A DNA stretch of 64,000 nucleotides from Rhodospirillales bacterium (GTDB lineage Bacteria > Pseudomonadota > Alphaproteobacteria > Micavibrionales > UBA1664), in assembly GCA_023898805.1 (NCBI GenBank), contig CP060260.1, positions 310,001 to 374,000 on the forward strand, read 5' to 3'. Below the pieces are notes generated by a model. It was not told the DNA's origin. It did no database searches and saw nothing but the letters and a program-made list of their open reading frames with translations. Below are positions 51,956-61,098 of the stretch, in pieces. The position numbers and the translations under genes were made by a program. Numbering within the stretch: position 1 is the stretch's first letter; every line of letters begins with the position of its first letter.

Positions 51956-51995
51956 CCAAATCGCGCGAATTCCCCTATCGTCACGCCCAGAGTCT

Positions 51996-52082
51996 GGCCC
52001 CGTGGCGAAATTGGTAGACGCACGCGACTTAAAATCGCGAGTCCGAAAGGACGTGCCGGTTCAAGTCCGGCCGGGGCCACCA
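51996..52082 (+). tRNA. tRNA-Leu (anticodon TAA)
   Basis: The 87-nt sequence has acceptor GGCCCCG/CGGGGCC, an encoded CCA, and a class II variable arm (GTCCGAAAGGAC). The loop CTTAAAA between CGCGA/TCGCG gives anticodon TAA. The T arm reads GGTTCAAGTCC. Confidence 0.96.
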
Positions 52083-52123
52083 ATGGTAAGACCAAAAATG
52101 CGAACGCCCGGCTTATCCGCCCT

Positions 52124-53860
52124 TTATTCCGGCATTGGCGGCAAAGGCTTCAACACCTCGTCCAGTAACGAAAGATGAGGATTGGCGCGCGCCTCGGGCA
52201 TCACCGGCTGGGGCAATCCCACTTGTCGTGCCAATCCCTCATTATCACTTGCCGCCGCAGCTTGCGGATCTTCTGCCGCGCTAAACGCCTGGTGTGCATC
52301 TGGCGCGGGCTGCAAATCGGGTATCGGCGTGATATAGGCATTACCGCTCAACCAATGATTATCCAGTCCGCTGGCACGCATCACATCACCAACTTCGAAC
52401 GCGCCGATTTCGGTATAGGTCAGGTCCTCATCCGTTTCCGCCAGTTCCGCCTGCACTTCTAAATTGTCGCGCACACCTTCGCGCACAAGTTCGTTGCGGC
52501 GCCTGACATCTTCGTCATGCCGTGCGCGGCGTTCTTTATCACCCTCTCGTGCGCGCCCTTCTTCATTCTCTTGAATCCTGCCTGCTTGCGCCTGCACGGA
52601 ATCATAACCGCTGTCCTCATCGAATTCCGCGCGCAACACGTCACGCGATTCATGGCGTGCCTCGATCGCAGCGTCGATCCGGCGTGAAAGACCCCACGCC
52701 CTTTCGGCGATCAGGCCCAGCGCCGCGCCGCTGCCGTCATCGACGCCCAGATGGATGCGCGGCTCGAAGCCCAGCCCGCGCGCCTGAGCCGGGACAACGA
52801 AAAAAAAGCTGGTGCCCATAGCACCGCCTTCGCGCACGACCCCTTCCGGCAATTCGACCTCCGGCGTTTCACGCCGCGGCGAAACCGCCGCGCCTTCCGG
52901 CGCACGTTCTGGTGCGCGCGCTTCTGGCACATGCGGCGCCAATACGTGTGCTTCGGGTGCACGCACGGATACGCGGGATTCGGCCCGTTGCGATTCCGCC
53001 TGCGCCGCGCCGTCGGCAACGACGGGCTCGACCAAAGACGCCTCGGGCGGATGCGTTTCCACACGCCTCGCCTCTGGCGCTGCCTCGGAGGGCGCAACCT
53101 CCTGCAATCTTGAGAATTCTTCGCCCCGCGTTTCGGTCCCCGCCCCACCTTCAACCGGTGCGCGCGCGGGCAGTTCGGCAACCAACCCGGCTTCAGGCTC
53201 AAGTCTGGGCTCTGGACCGGACTCTGGCCCGGATAATGCGACATCTTCCACACGATGCAAATGATGCGGCGATTCCACGACCGCCACCGGCGCTTCCATT
53301 ATTCGCGGCGCTTCGGTGTGTGGCAATTGCGGCTCTTCCTGCATTTCGGGACGCGGCTCCAACACCGCCATCGCGATCAGATCGCGCCGCACCTCGCGCA
53401 CCCGGCCGGTCTTTTCGTGAATTTCGTGCACCTGTCCGCGCAGATCGGCCGCATCGTCCAGCGCCACATCCCGGCTTTCCGGCACCACAAACACATCCGC
53501 TCTGCCTGCGCGGGATTCCGGCGGCGGTATGGGCTTCGGCGTTTCGCCCCCGCGCTTCGCGGCCTCGGCAAGCACGGCACCGTGCAAATCCTCCTCGTGC
53601 CGCGCACCGGCCAACGCCTCGCGCCTGAGCGCAACCGCGCCCGCCAGCGCCGCGGCTGCGGTGTAATCCACCACGTCGTCGTCATCCTCGCGCGGCTCCG
53701 GCACCAGCGACGGCAGCGGTCCGTCATGGCTATCGTCATAAGTAAATACACCCCCCGTAGCACCTTCGTACCGCCGGGGATAAATAACATTGCCATCCTC
53801 GTCCCGTTCCAGAATACGCGGAACGTCCAGATTGCGGCGCATTTCACGTTGCTGCGTCAT
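52124..53860 (-). CDS. large Glu/Ala/Pro-rich hypothetical protein, 578 aa
   Basis: The protein is soluble and low-complexity: Glu, Ala, Arg, Pro and Val make up most of it, with degenerate repeats such as RAPERAPEG and PEAPRIMEAPVAVVES at residues 150-330. The only globular part is near residues 340-420 (FFFVVPAQARGLGFEPRIHLGVDDGSGAALGLIAERAW). The first 100 residues include an acidic DDDD motif and a coiled-coil-like segment. No family is recognised. It might be a scaffold or surface-associated protein. ATG 53860 was chosen as the first ATG. Confidence 0.6.
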   Translation of the reverse strand: MTQQREMRRNLDVPRILERDEDGNVIYPRRYEGATGGVFTYDDSHDGPLPSLVPEPREDDDDVVDYTAAAALAGAVALRREALAGARHEEDLHGAVLAEAAKRGGETPKPIPPPESRAGRADVFVVPESRDVALDDAADLRGQVHEIHEKTGRVREVRRDLIAMAVLEPRPEMQEEPQLPHTEAPRIMEAPVAVVESPHHLHRVEDVALSGPESGPEPRLEPEAGLVAELPARAPVEGGAGTETRGEEFSRLQEVAPSEAAPEARRVETHPPEASLVEPVVADGAAQAESQRAESRVSVRAPEAHVLAPHVPEARAPERAPEGAAVSPRRETPEVELPEGVVREGGAMGTSFFFVVPAQARGLGFEPRIHLGVDDGSGAALGLIAERAWGLSRRIDAAIEARHESRDVLRAEFDEDSGYDSVQAQAGRIQENEEGRAREGDKERRARHDEDVRRRNELVREGVRDNLEVQAELAETDEDLTYTEIGAFEVGDVMRASGLDNHWLSGNAYITPIPDLQPAPDAHQAFSAAEDPQAAAASDNEGLARQVGLPQPVMPEARANPHLSLLDEVLKPLPPMPE

Positions 53861-53954
53861 GATAAAAGGCCTCCTTTTCGGAAACATGCAAAAGGATATA
53901 GGGCATCACGCAGGCAAACCAACGCGCGAACCGCCAAAAAGTTCAATCAAAACC

Positions 53955-54704
53955 CTAACAAAACTCCGGTTCCGCGCCGCGCGCGCGCATCGCCGCCGCC
54001 ACCGCGTCTATCGCACAGTCCACCGCGTCCAAATCCACCCCGCGCACCACGATGGTCACGGCAGGCCCCATGCCCGGCGCGAATTTCGGGTACGATCCGA
54101 CGCTAACCCCGTGCGCGGCCTCGGCCGCGACCAGCGCCTCGGCCAGCGTGCTTTCCCCGATCGCCGCCGCGACCGAGCGCGAATGAATCACCGCCCCGCC
54201 TTCAAGCCGCGGCAGGACATGCTCCATCATCGCCTGCATGATGCGCGGCACGCCTGCCATGACATGCACGTTGCCGATGGCGAACCCCGGCGCGCCCGAC
54301 ACCGCGTTGTCGATCAGCCGCGCCCCCGCCGGGACCATCGCCATCTTGGCCCGCGCGGGCGTGATGTGCTCGGCTCCGCCATATTGTTTCGCCAACCGTG
54401 CCATCGCATCGGCATTTTGCTCAAGCGCGACGCCGAACGCGCGTGCCACCGCATCGGCCGTGCGGTCGTCATGCGTGGGCCCGATGCCGCCCGTCGTGAA
54501 CACGTAATCGACCTGCGCGCGCAAAGTATTCAGGGACTCCACAATCACATCGACCACGTCCGGCACCGTCCGCGCCTCGACCACGGCGATCCCCTTTTGC
54601 CCCAACATCTGCGCGATCGTGCGTAAATTCGTATCCTGCGTCCGTCCGGACAGGATCTCGTCCCCGATCAACAATACGGCGGCGGTTTTGGGTGCTGTGC
54701 TCAT
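53955..54704 (-). CDS. CinA-type molybdopterin-binding (MoCF) domain protein
   Basis: This 249-aa protein has the CinA N-terminal fold: AAVLLIGDEILSGRTQDTN, then FTTGGIGPTHDDRTADAVARAFG and a GAPGFAIGNVHVMAGVPRIM segment. It lacks the C-terminal CinA_C deamidase domain, so it is the short form. ATG 54704 sits at the family start; longer frames add an Arg-rich shadow. Its role in the cell, NMN recycling or competence, is not settled for short forms. Confidence 0.88.
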   Translation of the reverse strand: MSTAPKTAAVLLIGDEILSGRTQDTNLRTIAQMLGQKGIAVVEARTVPDVVDVIVESLNTLRAQVDYVFTTGGIGPTHDDRTADAVARAFGVALEQNADAMARLAKQYGGAEHITPARAKMAMVPAGARLIDNAVSGAPGFAIGNVHVMAGVPRIMQAMMEHVLPRLEGGAVIHSRSVAAAIGESTLAEALVAAEAAHGVSVGSYPKFAPGMGPAVTIVVRGVDLDAVDCAIDAVAAAMRARGAEPEFC

Positions 54705-54776
54705 GCCCGTAAAACTAGTGCGCCACCCGCCGCCCCGCAAGAAAACTTGCGCCCGTTCCGTACACTCGCTAAAAAT

Positions 54777-56687
54777 ATGAAAAACAAATTCAACCCCATC
54801 GCGTTTATGAACCCGACCGCACTTTCCTTTGCCGAAGCCCGCGACCGCACGCGCGACGGCACCCTGCGCCCCGCGCGGCTGGTGCGCGCCTTTCTGCGCG
54901 GTGCGGCGGCAGCGGGCGCATATGTTCCCGAAAGAACCGCGCCGCATCGCCTTGAAAAATTTACCCAAACCCTCAAGGACAGCGGCGTAAACCCCGTCGA
55001 TATTCCGCCCGCCGTGCGCGATGTCATGGCCTATGCCGCAGCCCCGCATTATGATGGCGCGGCAAACCCGATGGCGCGATACGCAGCATACGATTCCTCC
55101 ATCTTCTCGGCCAACCCGGTCAAGGTGGTGGGCGGGTCCGACGCGGCGGTGGCGGCGCGCATCCTCAACGGCTCGGCGATCAACAGCACGCAGGAACTTT
55201 CCACGATGTGCTATCGCGGCACGGTTAAAAAGACCGATGCGCCGGTCGTTTTATGCGTATTCATTTCCAACGCTTACCGCGTCGATTTCGACGAAATCGA
55301 AAAAAGAACCGGCATCCATATCGAACGTGACGAAAACGGAAACCCGGCACCTGCCGCAAGGGAAGGCGCGGCCAGCGTCCTGAACGCCGCGCACGGGTTT
55401 TTCAACCCCGCCGTTGTCGGCCGGTATTGCACCCGCGCGCAGGCCGACGCGTCCCTGCCGCCGTTGCGCGTCGTCATGCACGACATGCTGCTGAAAACCC
55501 GTACCCATACCGGCACGGTCGTCACCAACGCGGGTCATAACCAGTTCAACTGGGAAATCGACCCGCGCGAATTGCGCGGGGTATTTGAATTTCAGCTACG
55601 CAGCCCCGCGTTCAAGCTGCTGGATAACATCGGCATTAAACGCAACGATTGCTGGCAGGTCGATGCCTCCCCCATCTATCTTTTCGGCGGCAACCCGCCC
55701 CGCGTGCTGCAGGAACTGAAAAACGAAATCGAACGACGTCAAACCGCGTTGATCCGCGAACACACCGGCAATCGCTATCAGGGCGATCACTGGAAATCGA
55801 ACATCTCCGACACATCGTCCAATCAGGCTGTATTGTCGATGGATCTGGCGCATCGCGCCAACGCGCTTTGGGAAAATGAAATCAGGCCGCATATCGCGCA
55901 CCAGCTTCTTCAGGGCGTGACCACCATCGCCTTTGCCGACGGCGCATCGAATTTCTTTGTCCCGTTTGTCCGGGAACTGATCGAGGACATGAACCTTCAT
56001 CACGATGTCACCGTGGTGTCGTATCCGCAGGAACTGCAAAAACACATCGAATCCCAAAACCTGAAAGAGGTTTATCTTCTTGCCACCGGCGACGGGCTTG
56101 AAATGGGCGCGCACAGCATCTTTGCCCCGCTTGCCGCCCGCACGCAGGTCCACACGCCCGCCGACGGCATGAAAACCATCCCGGCGCTGATCGACGACCC
56201 GAAGAAGCCGGGCCGGAAAATCCCCGACCCATCTGGCACGACCCAACAGGTGCCGGACAAAAACGACACGCGCGCCAAAAAAATCGCAAAAATCGAGGCG
56301 CTTTTGCGCGCGGTCAAGGATTCCGACGGCCTCCCCCTGCTCGAACACAAACCGCTGCTGGAAGCGGCGCTGGCTTGGATCCCGAACGGCGCAAGCGTGG
56401 TGCTGGGTGCGACCGAACTCGAACTCCTGCACCGCGACCCGCAATTGCAGACGGTTTTCGCGGCGCGGCAACTCGACGTCATCTCGCCGCTGATGGATCT
56501 GGTCGCCCCGGCGATCGCCTCCCGCGCCACCGCCATAACCCAACCCCCGGTCGGGCGCGGCCGCGATGCAACCATCCCCGACGCCCTACAAACCGGCGCA
56601 CCGGACCACGAGGCACTGGCCCATCTGCGCTCCGGCCTTGCCGCCCGCGTCGAAAAAACCGGGATGCGCTTCACACCCGTTTTATAA
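54777..56687 (+). CDS. hypothetical protein with degenerate Asp/Glu racemase-like fold
   Basis: This 636-aa protein is unrecognised overall. In the C-terminal half, TTIAFADGASNFFVPFV, then DVTVVSYPQELQKHI, then LKEVYLLATGDGLEMG and finally ASVVLGATELELL parallel the four core strands of Asp/Glu racemases. The usual catalytic cysteines (CNT and GCTEL) are replaced by DGA and GATEL. This similarity is my reading and needs structure modelling. The N-terminal half (residues 1-330) has no recognised motif. ATG 54777 is the first in-frame ATG. Confidence 0.5.
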   Translation: MKNKFNPIAFMNPTALSFAEARDRTRDGTLRPARLVRAFLRGAAAAGAYVPERTAPHRLEKFTQTLKDSGVNPVDIPPAVRDVMAYAAAPHYDGAANPMARYAAYDSSIFSANPVKVVGGSDAAVAARILNGSAINSTQELSTMCYRGTVKKTDAPVVLCVFISNAYRVDFDEIEKRTGIHIERDENGNPAPAAREGAASVLNAAHGFFNPAVVGRYCTRAQADASLPPLRVVMHDMLLKTRTHTGTVVTNAGHNQFNWEIDPRELRGVFEFQLRSPAFKLLDNIGIKRNDCWQVDASPIYLFGGNPPRVLQELKNEIERRQTALIREHTGNRYQGDHWKSNISDTSSNQAVLSMDLAHRANALWENEIRPHIAHQLLQGVTTIAFADGASNFFVPFVRELIEDMNLHHDVTVVSYPQELQKHIESQNLKEVYLLATGDGLEMGAHSIFAPLAARTQVHTPADGMKTIPALIDDPKKPGRKIPDPSGTTQQVPDKNDTRAKKIAKIEALLRAVKDSDGLPLLEHKPLLEAALAWIPNGASVVLGATELELLHRDPQLQTVFAARQLDVISPLMDLVAPAIASRATAITQPPVGRGRDATIPDALQTGAPDHEALAHLRSGLAARVEKTGMRFTPVL

Positions 56688-56760
56688 TCTAATCCGCCTT
56701 GGCTCGGCAGCGGCGCGGCATGGTTGCGCCGAAACGTCGTGCAGCGTAGACTGACGCCCG

Positions 56761-57573
56761 ATGATGAAAGACACGCAAAGACGCTCTGCCGACGGCATCC
56801 CCCTGCACGGCCCCGATGCCTTCGCCGGGATGCGCGCGGCGGGCCGGCTGGCGGCCGAGGTGCTGGACTATATCACCCCCTTTGTCGTACCCGGCGCGGT
56901 GACCGGGGAACTCGACCGCCTGTGCCATGAATTCATCACCGCGCACGGCGCCATATCCGCGCCGCTCGGTTACAAGGGCTATCCCAAATCCACCTGCATC
57001 TCGATCAACGAGGTGGTCTGCCACGGCATTCCCGACGCGCGCGAGCTGAAGGCGGGCGACGCCCTGAACATCGACGTCACCGTCATCCTCGACGGCTGGT
57101 ACGGCGACACCAGCCGCATGTACTGGGCGGGCGAACCCTCGATCAAGGCGCGCCGCCTGACCGACATCACCTACCGCGCGATGATGGCGGGGATCGAGGC
57201 CGTAAAACCCGGCGCGACGCTGGGCGACATCGGCCACGCCATCCAGACTTTGGCGGAAGGCGAACACTGTTCGGTCGTGCGCGATTTCTGCGGCCACGGC
57301 CTTGGCCGCGTGTTCCACGACACGCCTTCGGTGCTGCATTACGGCGAACCGGGCACCGGCGCGGTGCTGGAACCGGGCATGCTGTTCACGATCGAACCGA
57401 TGATCAACCTTGGCGACTGGCGCACCAAAATCAAATCCGACGGATGGACCGCCGTGACCCGCGACCGCAGCCTTTCGGCCCAGTTTGAACACTCGCTCGG
57501 CGTCACCGAAACGGGGTACGAGATTTTCACACGCTCGCCCAAGGGGCTTGAATTCCCGCCCTATGCGACCTGA
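56761..57573 (+). CDS. map: methionine aminopeptidase type I
   Basis: This 270-aa metalloenzyme removes the initiator methionine. Ligands are visible: NIDVTVILDGWYGDTS (two Asp), DFCGHGLG (His), TIEPMI (Glu) and QFEHSL (Glu). The N-terminal extension is short, as expected for type I. The radC start codon lies 11 nt inside its 3' end. Confidence 0.97.
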   Translation: MMKDTQRRSADGIPLHGPDAFAGMRAAGRLAAEVLDYITPFVVPGAVTGELDRLCHEFITAHGAISAPLGYKGYPKSTCISINEVVCHGIPDARELKAGDALNIDVTVILDGWYGDTSRMYWAGEPSIKARRLTDITYRAMMAGIEAVKPGATLGDIGHAIQTLAEGEHCSVVRDFCGHGLGRVFHDTPSVLHYGEPGTGAVLEPGMLFTIEPMINLGDWRTKIKSDGWTAVTRDRSLSAQFEHSLGVTETGYEIFTRSPKGLEFPPYAT

Positions 57574-58261
57574 TCCGGACAAAAGCGAACCGCCCCACCA
57601 CGCCGGCCACCGCGCCCGCCTGCGCGCACGTTTTGTCGAGAACGGCGCCCGCGCGCTGGCCGATTACGAATTGCTGGAACTGCTGCTGTTCATGGCTATC
57701 CCGCGCCGCGACGTCAAACCGCTGGCCAAGGATCTGCTCAAACGCTTCGGCGGCATTGAAAACGTCTTCGCCGCCCCCACACCCGCGCTGTGCGAGGTGG
57801 AAGGGGTAAGCGAAAACGCCGCCATCGCAATCAAATCGGTCGAGGCCGCGGCCCAGCGCATGATGCAGGCGGGCGTGCTCGACCGCCCCGTGCTTTCAAG
57901 CTGGAAACGCCTGATCGATTACTGCCACGCCGCGATGAGCCGCGAAAGCGTCGAGCAGTTCCGGGTGCTCTACCTCAACCGTAAAAATGTCCTGATCGCG
58001 GACGAAATCCACCAGACCGGCACCGTCGACCAGTCGGCGGTCTTCCCGCGTGAAATCGCCAAACGCGCGCTGCACCACGGCGCCACCGCGCTGATTCTGG
58101 TCCACAACCACCCATCGGGCGACCCCACCCCGTCCGACGCCGACATCACCCTTACGCACGACATCGTACGTGCGCTCGGCCCTCTCGACATCACGGTTCA
58201 CGACCATCTGATCGTCGCGCGCGGCGGCCACGCCAGCCTGAAAAAACTTGGCCTGCTATAG
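57563..58261 (+). CDS. radC: DNA repair protein RadC
   Basis: This 232-aa protein has an N-terminal helix-hairpin-helix half and the C-terminal JAMM/MPN domain, with the signature LVHNHPSGDPTPSDADI. Despite its name its role is unsettled. ATG 57563 lies within the last codons of map, so translation is coupled. The final 27 nt form the left copy of a perfect direct repeat that recurs 406 bp downstream. Confidence 0.95.
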   Translation: MRPDPDKSEPPHHAGHRARLRARFVENGARALADYELLELLLFMAIPRRDVKPLAKDLLKRFGGIENVFAAPTPALCEVEGVSENAAIAIKSVEAAAQRMMQAGVLDRPVLSSWKRLIDYCHAAMSRESVEQFRVLYLNRKNVLIADEIHQTGTVDQSAVFPREIAKRALHHGATALILVHNHPSGDPTPSDADITLTHDIVRALGPLDITVHDHLIVARGGHASLKKLGLL

Positions 58262-58663
58262 CTGAGCCTTGACATAAAAACAAAACCTGTTTTAACGTTG
58301 GATTTCTCTTTCAAATTTGCGAGGAAACGATGACGAACCCGAAAACTGCTGCCGAAAAAACGGACTGGCTTCAAAGAAAGTTCGGCGGGTGCGTCATAAC
58401 ATCAGAAATCGAAAAAGGTTGGTTTTCAAGCCGCATCGACGGCGTTTCCGTTGTTGGGCTCATGACTTACAACGCCGAGCAAACAAGCAGCACACGAGAC
58501 GGCAGCATCGAGCATCTTTTCGATTTCATTGCCCACCACGGACGCCACGCACACATCGTCTTTGACCAGGGCCGCCAACGCGTTGTCGTAAACCCCGAAA
58601 CGCTTGAACTTAAACCCTACGCAATGCCGGTCGCCGCGCCAGCCTGAAAAAACTTGGCCTGCT
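58231..58663 (+). mobile_element. candidate inserted module at the radC 3' end, flanked by 27-bp direct repeats
   Basis: Perfect repeats at 58231-58257 and 58637-58663, period 406 bp, encode the radC C-terminus (ASLKKLGLL, then stop) in both copies. The left copy completes radC and the right copy would restore the same end if the intervening DNA were removed. The interior holds one 105-aa gene with its own ribosome-binding site and is visibly less GC-rich than the flanks. No integrase or transposase is inside, and no classical terminal inverted repeats were seen. Confidence 0.6.
58330..58647 (+). CDS. hypothetical protein, 105 aa, in the radC-adjacent module
   Basis: The 105-aa product is soluble and mildly charged, with an N-terminal Thr/Lys-rich segment and HLFDFIAHHGRHAHIVFDQGRQRVVV near the C-terminus. 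I recognise no domain. GAGGAAACG precedes ATG 58330. The stop TGA (58645-58647) falls inside the right-hand 27-bp repeat, so the repeat supplies the end of this gene. Base composition is lower in GC than in radC and purB. Confidence 0.6.
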   Translation: MTNPKTAAEKTDWLQRKFGGCVITSEIEKGWFSSRIDGVSVVGLMTYNAEQTSSTRDGSIEHLFDFIAHHGRHAHIVFDQGRQRVVVNPETLELKPYAMPVAAPA

Positions 58664-58752
58664 GTAATTCACCGCTTACGAACCCAAGTTCCGGCTTTCC
58701 TCCTTTGCGTCTTCGCGGTAAAAACCACTGACACACAAAGGAACCGCGCCGC

Positions 58753-60051
58753 ATGATCCCCCGCTATACCCGTCCTGAAATGGCCAAAATCTGGGAACCG
58801 GAAAACCGCTTCGCGATCTGGCTGGATATCGAGATTTTCGCGGCCGAGGCGATGGAGAAACTCGGCATCATCCCCAAAGGCGTCGCCGTCGCCACCCGCA
58901 AAAAGGCGAAATTCGACGTCGCCCGCATCGACGAGATCGAGCGCGAGGTCAAACACGACGTCATCGCCTTTTTGACCAATATCGCCGAACATGTCGGGCC
59001 GCAGGCGCGCTTCATCCATCAGGGCATGACCAGTTCCGATGTGGTCGATACCTGCTTTTCCGTGCAATGCGTTCAGGCCACGGATATCCTGCTGGCCGAT
59101 ATCGACCGTGTACTGGCTGCGCTTAAAAAACGCGCGATCGAACATAAATACACGATTACCGTGGGCCGCAGCCACGGCATCCACGCCGAACCCACCACCT
59201 TCGGCCTCAAACTCGCAGGGCATTATGCTGCGTTTTCGCGCTGCCGTGCACGGCTTGAAACGGCAAGGCGCGAAGTCGCGGTGTGCATGATCTCCGGCCC
59301 TGTCGGCACGCATGCCAGCGCCGATCCCGCGATTCAGGCCCATGTCGCGAAAAAGATGGGCCTTGCGCCCGAAACCGTTTCGACGCAAATCATCCCGCGC
59401 GACCGCTACGCCGCATGGTTCGCGGCGCTTGGCGTGGTCGCAAGCTGCATGGAAAATCTTGCGACCGAAATCCGCCACCTGCAAAGGACCGAGGTGCGCG
59501 AGGCCGCGGAATACTTCTCCAAGGGCCAAAAGGGCTCCAGCGCCATGCCGCATAAAAAGAACCCGATCCTGACCGAAAACATCACCGGCCTTGCGCGGCT
59601 GGTGCGCGGCTATGCCGTGCCCGCCATGGAAAACGTGGCCCTTTGGCACGAACGCGACATCAGCCATTCTTCCGTCGAACGGGTCATCGGGCCGGACGCG
59701 ACCATCGCGCTAGACTTCGCGCTCAATCGCCTTGCGGGCGTGGTCGAACAGCTCCTGGTTTTCCCCGACCGCATGAAAAAAAATCTGGATTCGATGGGCG
59801 GGCTGGTGTTTTCGCAACGCGTGCTGCTGGCCCTGACCCAGGCGGGTATCGCGCGCGAGGACGCCTACCGCATCGTCCAGAAAAACGCGATGAAGGTCTG
59901 GGATTCCGACGGCAAGAAATCCTTCGCCGCCCTGCTTAAGTCCGACAGGGACGTCGCCGCGAAACTTAAACCGAAACAGATCGACGCCATTTTCGACACC
60001 GGCTTTTACACCAAGCAGGTTGATAAAATTTTGAAGGCTGTGTTCCGATAA
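58753..60051 (+). CDS. purB: adenylosuccinate lyase
   Basis: This 432-aa enzyme acts twice in purine synthesis, releasing fumarate from SAICAR and adenylosuccinate. The signature SSAMPHKKNP near residue 268 holds the flexible catalytic loop, and TSSDVVDT near residue 92 and GRSHGIHAEPTT near 142 carry the other active-site residues. AAAGGAACC precedes ATG 58753. Confidence 0.97.
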   Translation: MIPRYTRPEMAKIWEPENRFAIWLDIEIFAAEAMEKLGIIPKGVAVATRKKAKFDVARIDEIEREVKHDVIAFLTNIAEHVGPQARFIHQGMTSSDVVDTCFSVQCVQATDILLADIDRVLAALKKRAIEHKYTITVGRSHGIHAEPTTFGLKLAGHYAAFSRCRARLETARREVAVCMISGPVGTHASADPAIQAHVAKKMGLAPETVSTQIIPRDRYAAWFAALGVVASCMENLATEIRHLQRTEVREAAEYFSKGQKGSSAMPHKKNPILTENITGLARLVRGYAVPAMENVALWHERDISHSSVERVIGPDATIALDFALNRLAGVVEQLLVFPDRMKKNLDSMGGLVFSQRVLLALTQAGIAREDAYRIVQKNAMKVWDSDGKKSFAALLKSDRDVAAKLKPKQIDAIFDTGFYTKQVDKILKAVFR

Positions 60052-60082
60052 TCCGGCCTGTATGGCATGCCCGCGGCGGCGA

Positions 60083-60096
60083 TTGACCAAAATCAA
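60083..60096. promoter_or_regulatory. FNR/FixK-like box
   Basis: TTGAC-CAAA-ATCAA fits the alphaproteobacterial FixK/FNR consensus TTGA(T/C)-N4-(A/G)TCAA. It lies 76 bp before the next start codon and about 40 bp before a TATATG -10-like word at 60131-60136. Confidence 0.4.
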
Positions 60097-60172
60097 GCCA
60101 CACATGGATACCCCAGCGCTAGGCTGGCCATATATGCTATGACAGGCCTTTGAACGGTTAAGGAGTATCCAA

Positions 60173-61090
60173 ATGGACGACCTGACCCATCACACCGCCT
60201 ACCCGGTCCCGCCACAGGAAGACAGCAACAACCCGTTGGCACCGACCCCGTTGCGCGACCGCCGTGACGAACAGCAATTCGAGGACGAGGCGCAAAAAGC
60301 CGCGCGGGATTACCAGCGCGCGGCCCGCCAGCCAATCGAAAACCGGGCGGCGCCAGCGTCTGAAAATCTGGCTGAAAAACCCGGCAGTCAGTTAGGCGAT
60401 CTTGACTATCACCTCGTCGGCTATCGTCCCCGGCCGGGAACGGAGGGACAGATGGTTGCCTTGCCGCCCTATGTCCGCAGCTATAAAGGCAGCGGCGAAA
60501 ACACCTATGTCTTTATCGTGCCTGCCGGCTTGCGCCCGAAAAATTGGCCCGTCAGCAAACCGCTGGGCAGCGACCATGGTCACGGCCCGGCAGCCATCCG
60601 CGCCCATGCCTGGGCCATTTACGCCGACCTGCTGCATGCCATGCACATGGAACAACTGACCTTTGAACGCAAACTGCACCCCGGCACCATTGATGACGCG
60701 GCCGAACGCGTGCGCGAAAACTGGGACAAACGCGCAAAAGCACGCAACCGCATCCTAAGACACGCGCATGACATCCAACACCGCAATGAATTGCTGCGCG
60801 AAGTGCTGGAATGGTCCGCGCTCAACAACCATCCCCCCATGGCCGCGCTGACGCGCGAACACGCCTATGCCTTTCTGATGACGAACGGCGAAACGATGGA
60901 CCGCCAGCGCGAGTTGCGCGCGATGCTTTCCGAAGTGTACAAGGCAGGAATTGCACACGGGTACGCCGACACCAATATCGCGTTGCGCCTGCAACTGCCG
61001 GCCACGTCGGGCCGTACCCTGCGTCAGGTATCCGATTTGCACCATCGTCTACACGTATTTGCAGCGGTGCCGCATATGGCGCCGGAATAA
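60173..61090 (+). CDS. protein with tyrosine-recombinase-like core-binding domain and no catalytic domain
   Basis: This 305-aa protein starts with a charged Gln/Glu/Ala head. Residues about 220-285 (MAALTREHAYAFLMTNGE, ELRAMLSEVYKAGIAHGYADTNIALRLQLP) resemble the SAM-like core-binding domain of tyrosine recombinases. The catalytic RKHRHY domain is missing; the protein stops 30 residues later. It may be a truncated recombinase or a DNA-binding protein using that fold. AAGGAG precedes ATG 60173, so it is probably translated. The similarity is a visual reading. Confidence 0.5.
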   Translation: MDDLTHHTAYPVPPQEDSNNPLAPTPLRDRRDEQQFEDEAQKAARDYQRAARQPIENRAAPASENLAEKPGSQLGDLDYHLVGYRPRPGTEGQMVALPPYVRSYKGSGENTYVFIVPAGLRPKNWPVSKPLGSDHGHGPAAIRAHAWAIYADLLHAMHMEQLTFERKLHPGTIDDAAERVRENWDKRAKARNRILRHAHDIQHRNELLREVLEWSALNNHPPMAALTREHAYAFLMTNGETMDRQRELRAMLSEVYKAGIAHGYADTNIALRLQLPATSGRTLRQVSDLHHRLHVFAAVPHMAPE

Positions 61091-61098
61091 AAAGCGGA

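Noticed and set aside
12443..52082. tRNA genes as prophage attachment sites
   Set aside because: No integrase, phage genes or partial tRNA copies were seen next to either tRNA.
52124..53860. CRISPR or tandem repeat array
   Set aside because: The repeats are only amino-acid-level and degenerate, with no regular DNA period or spacers.
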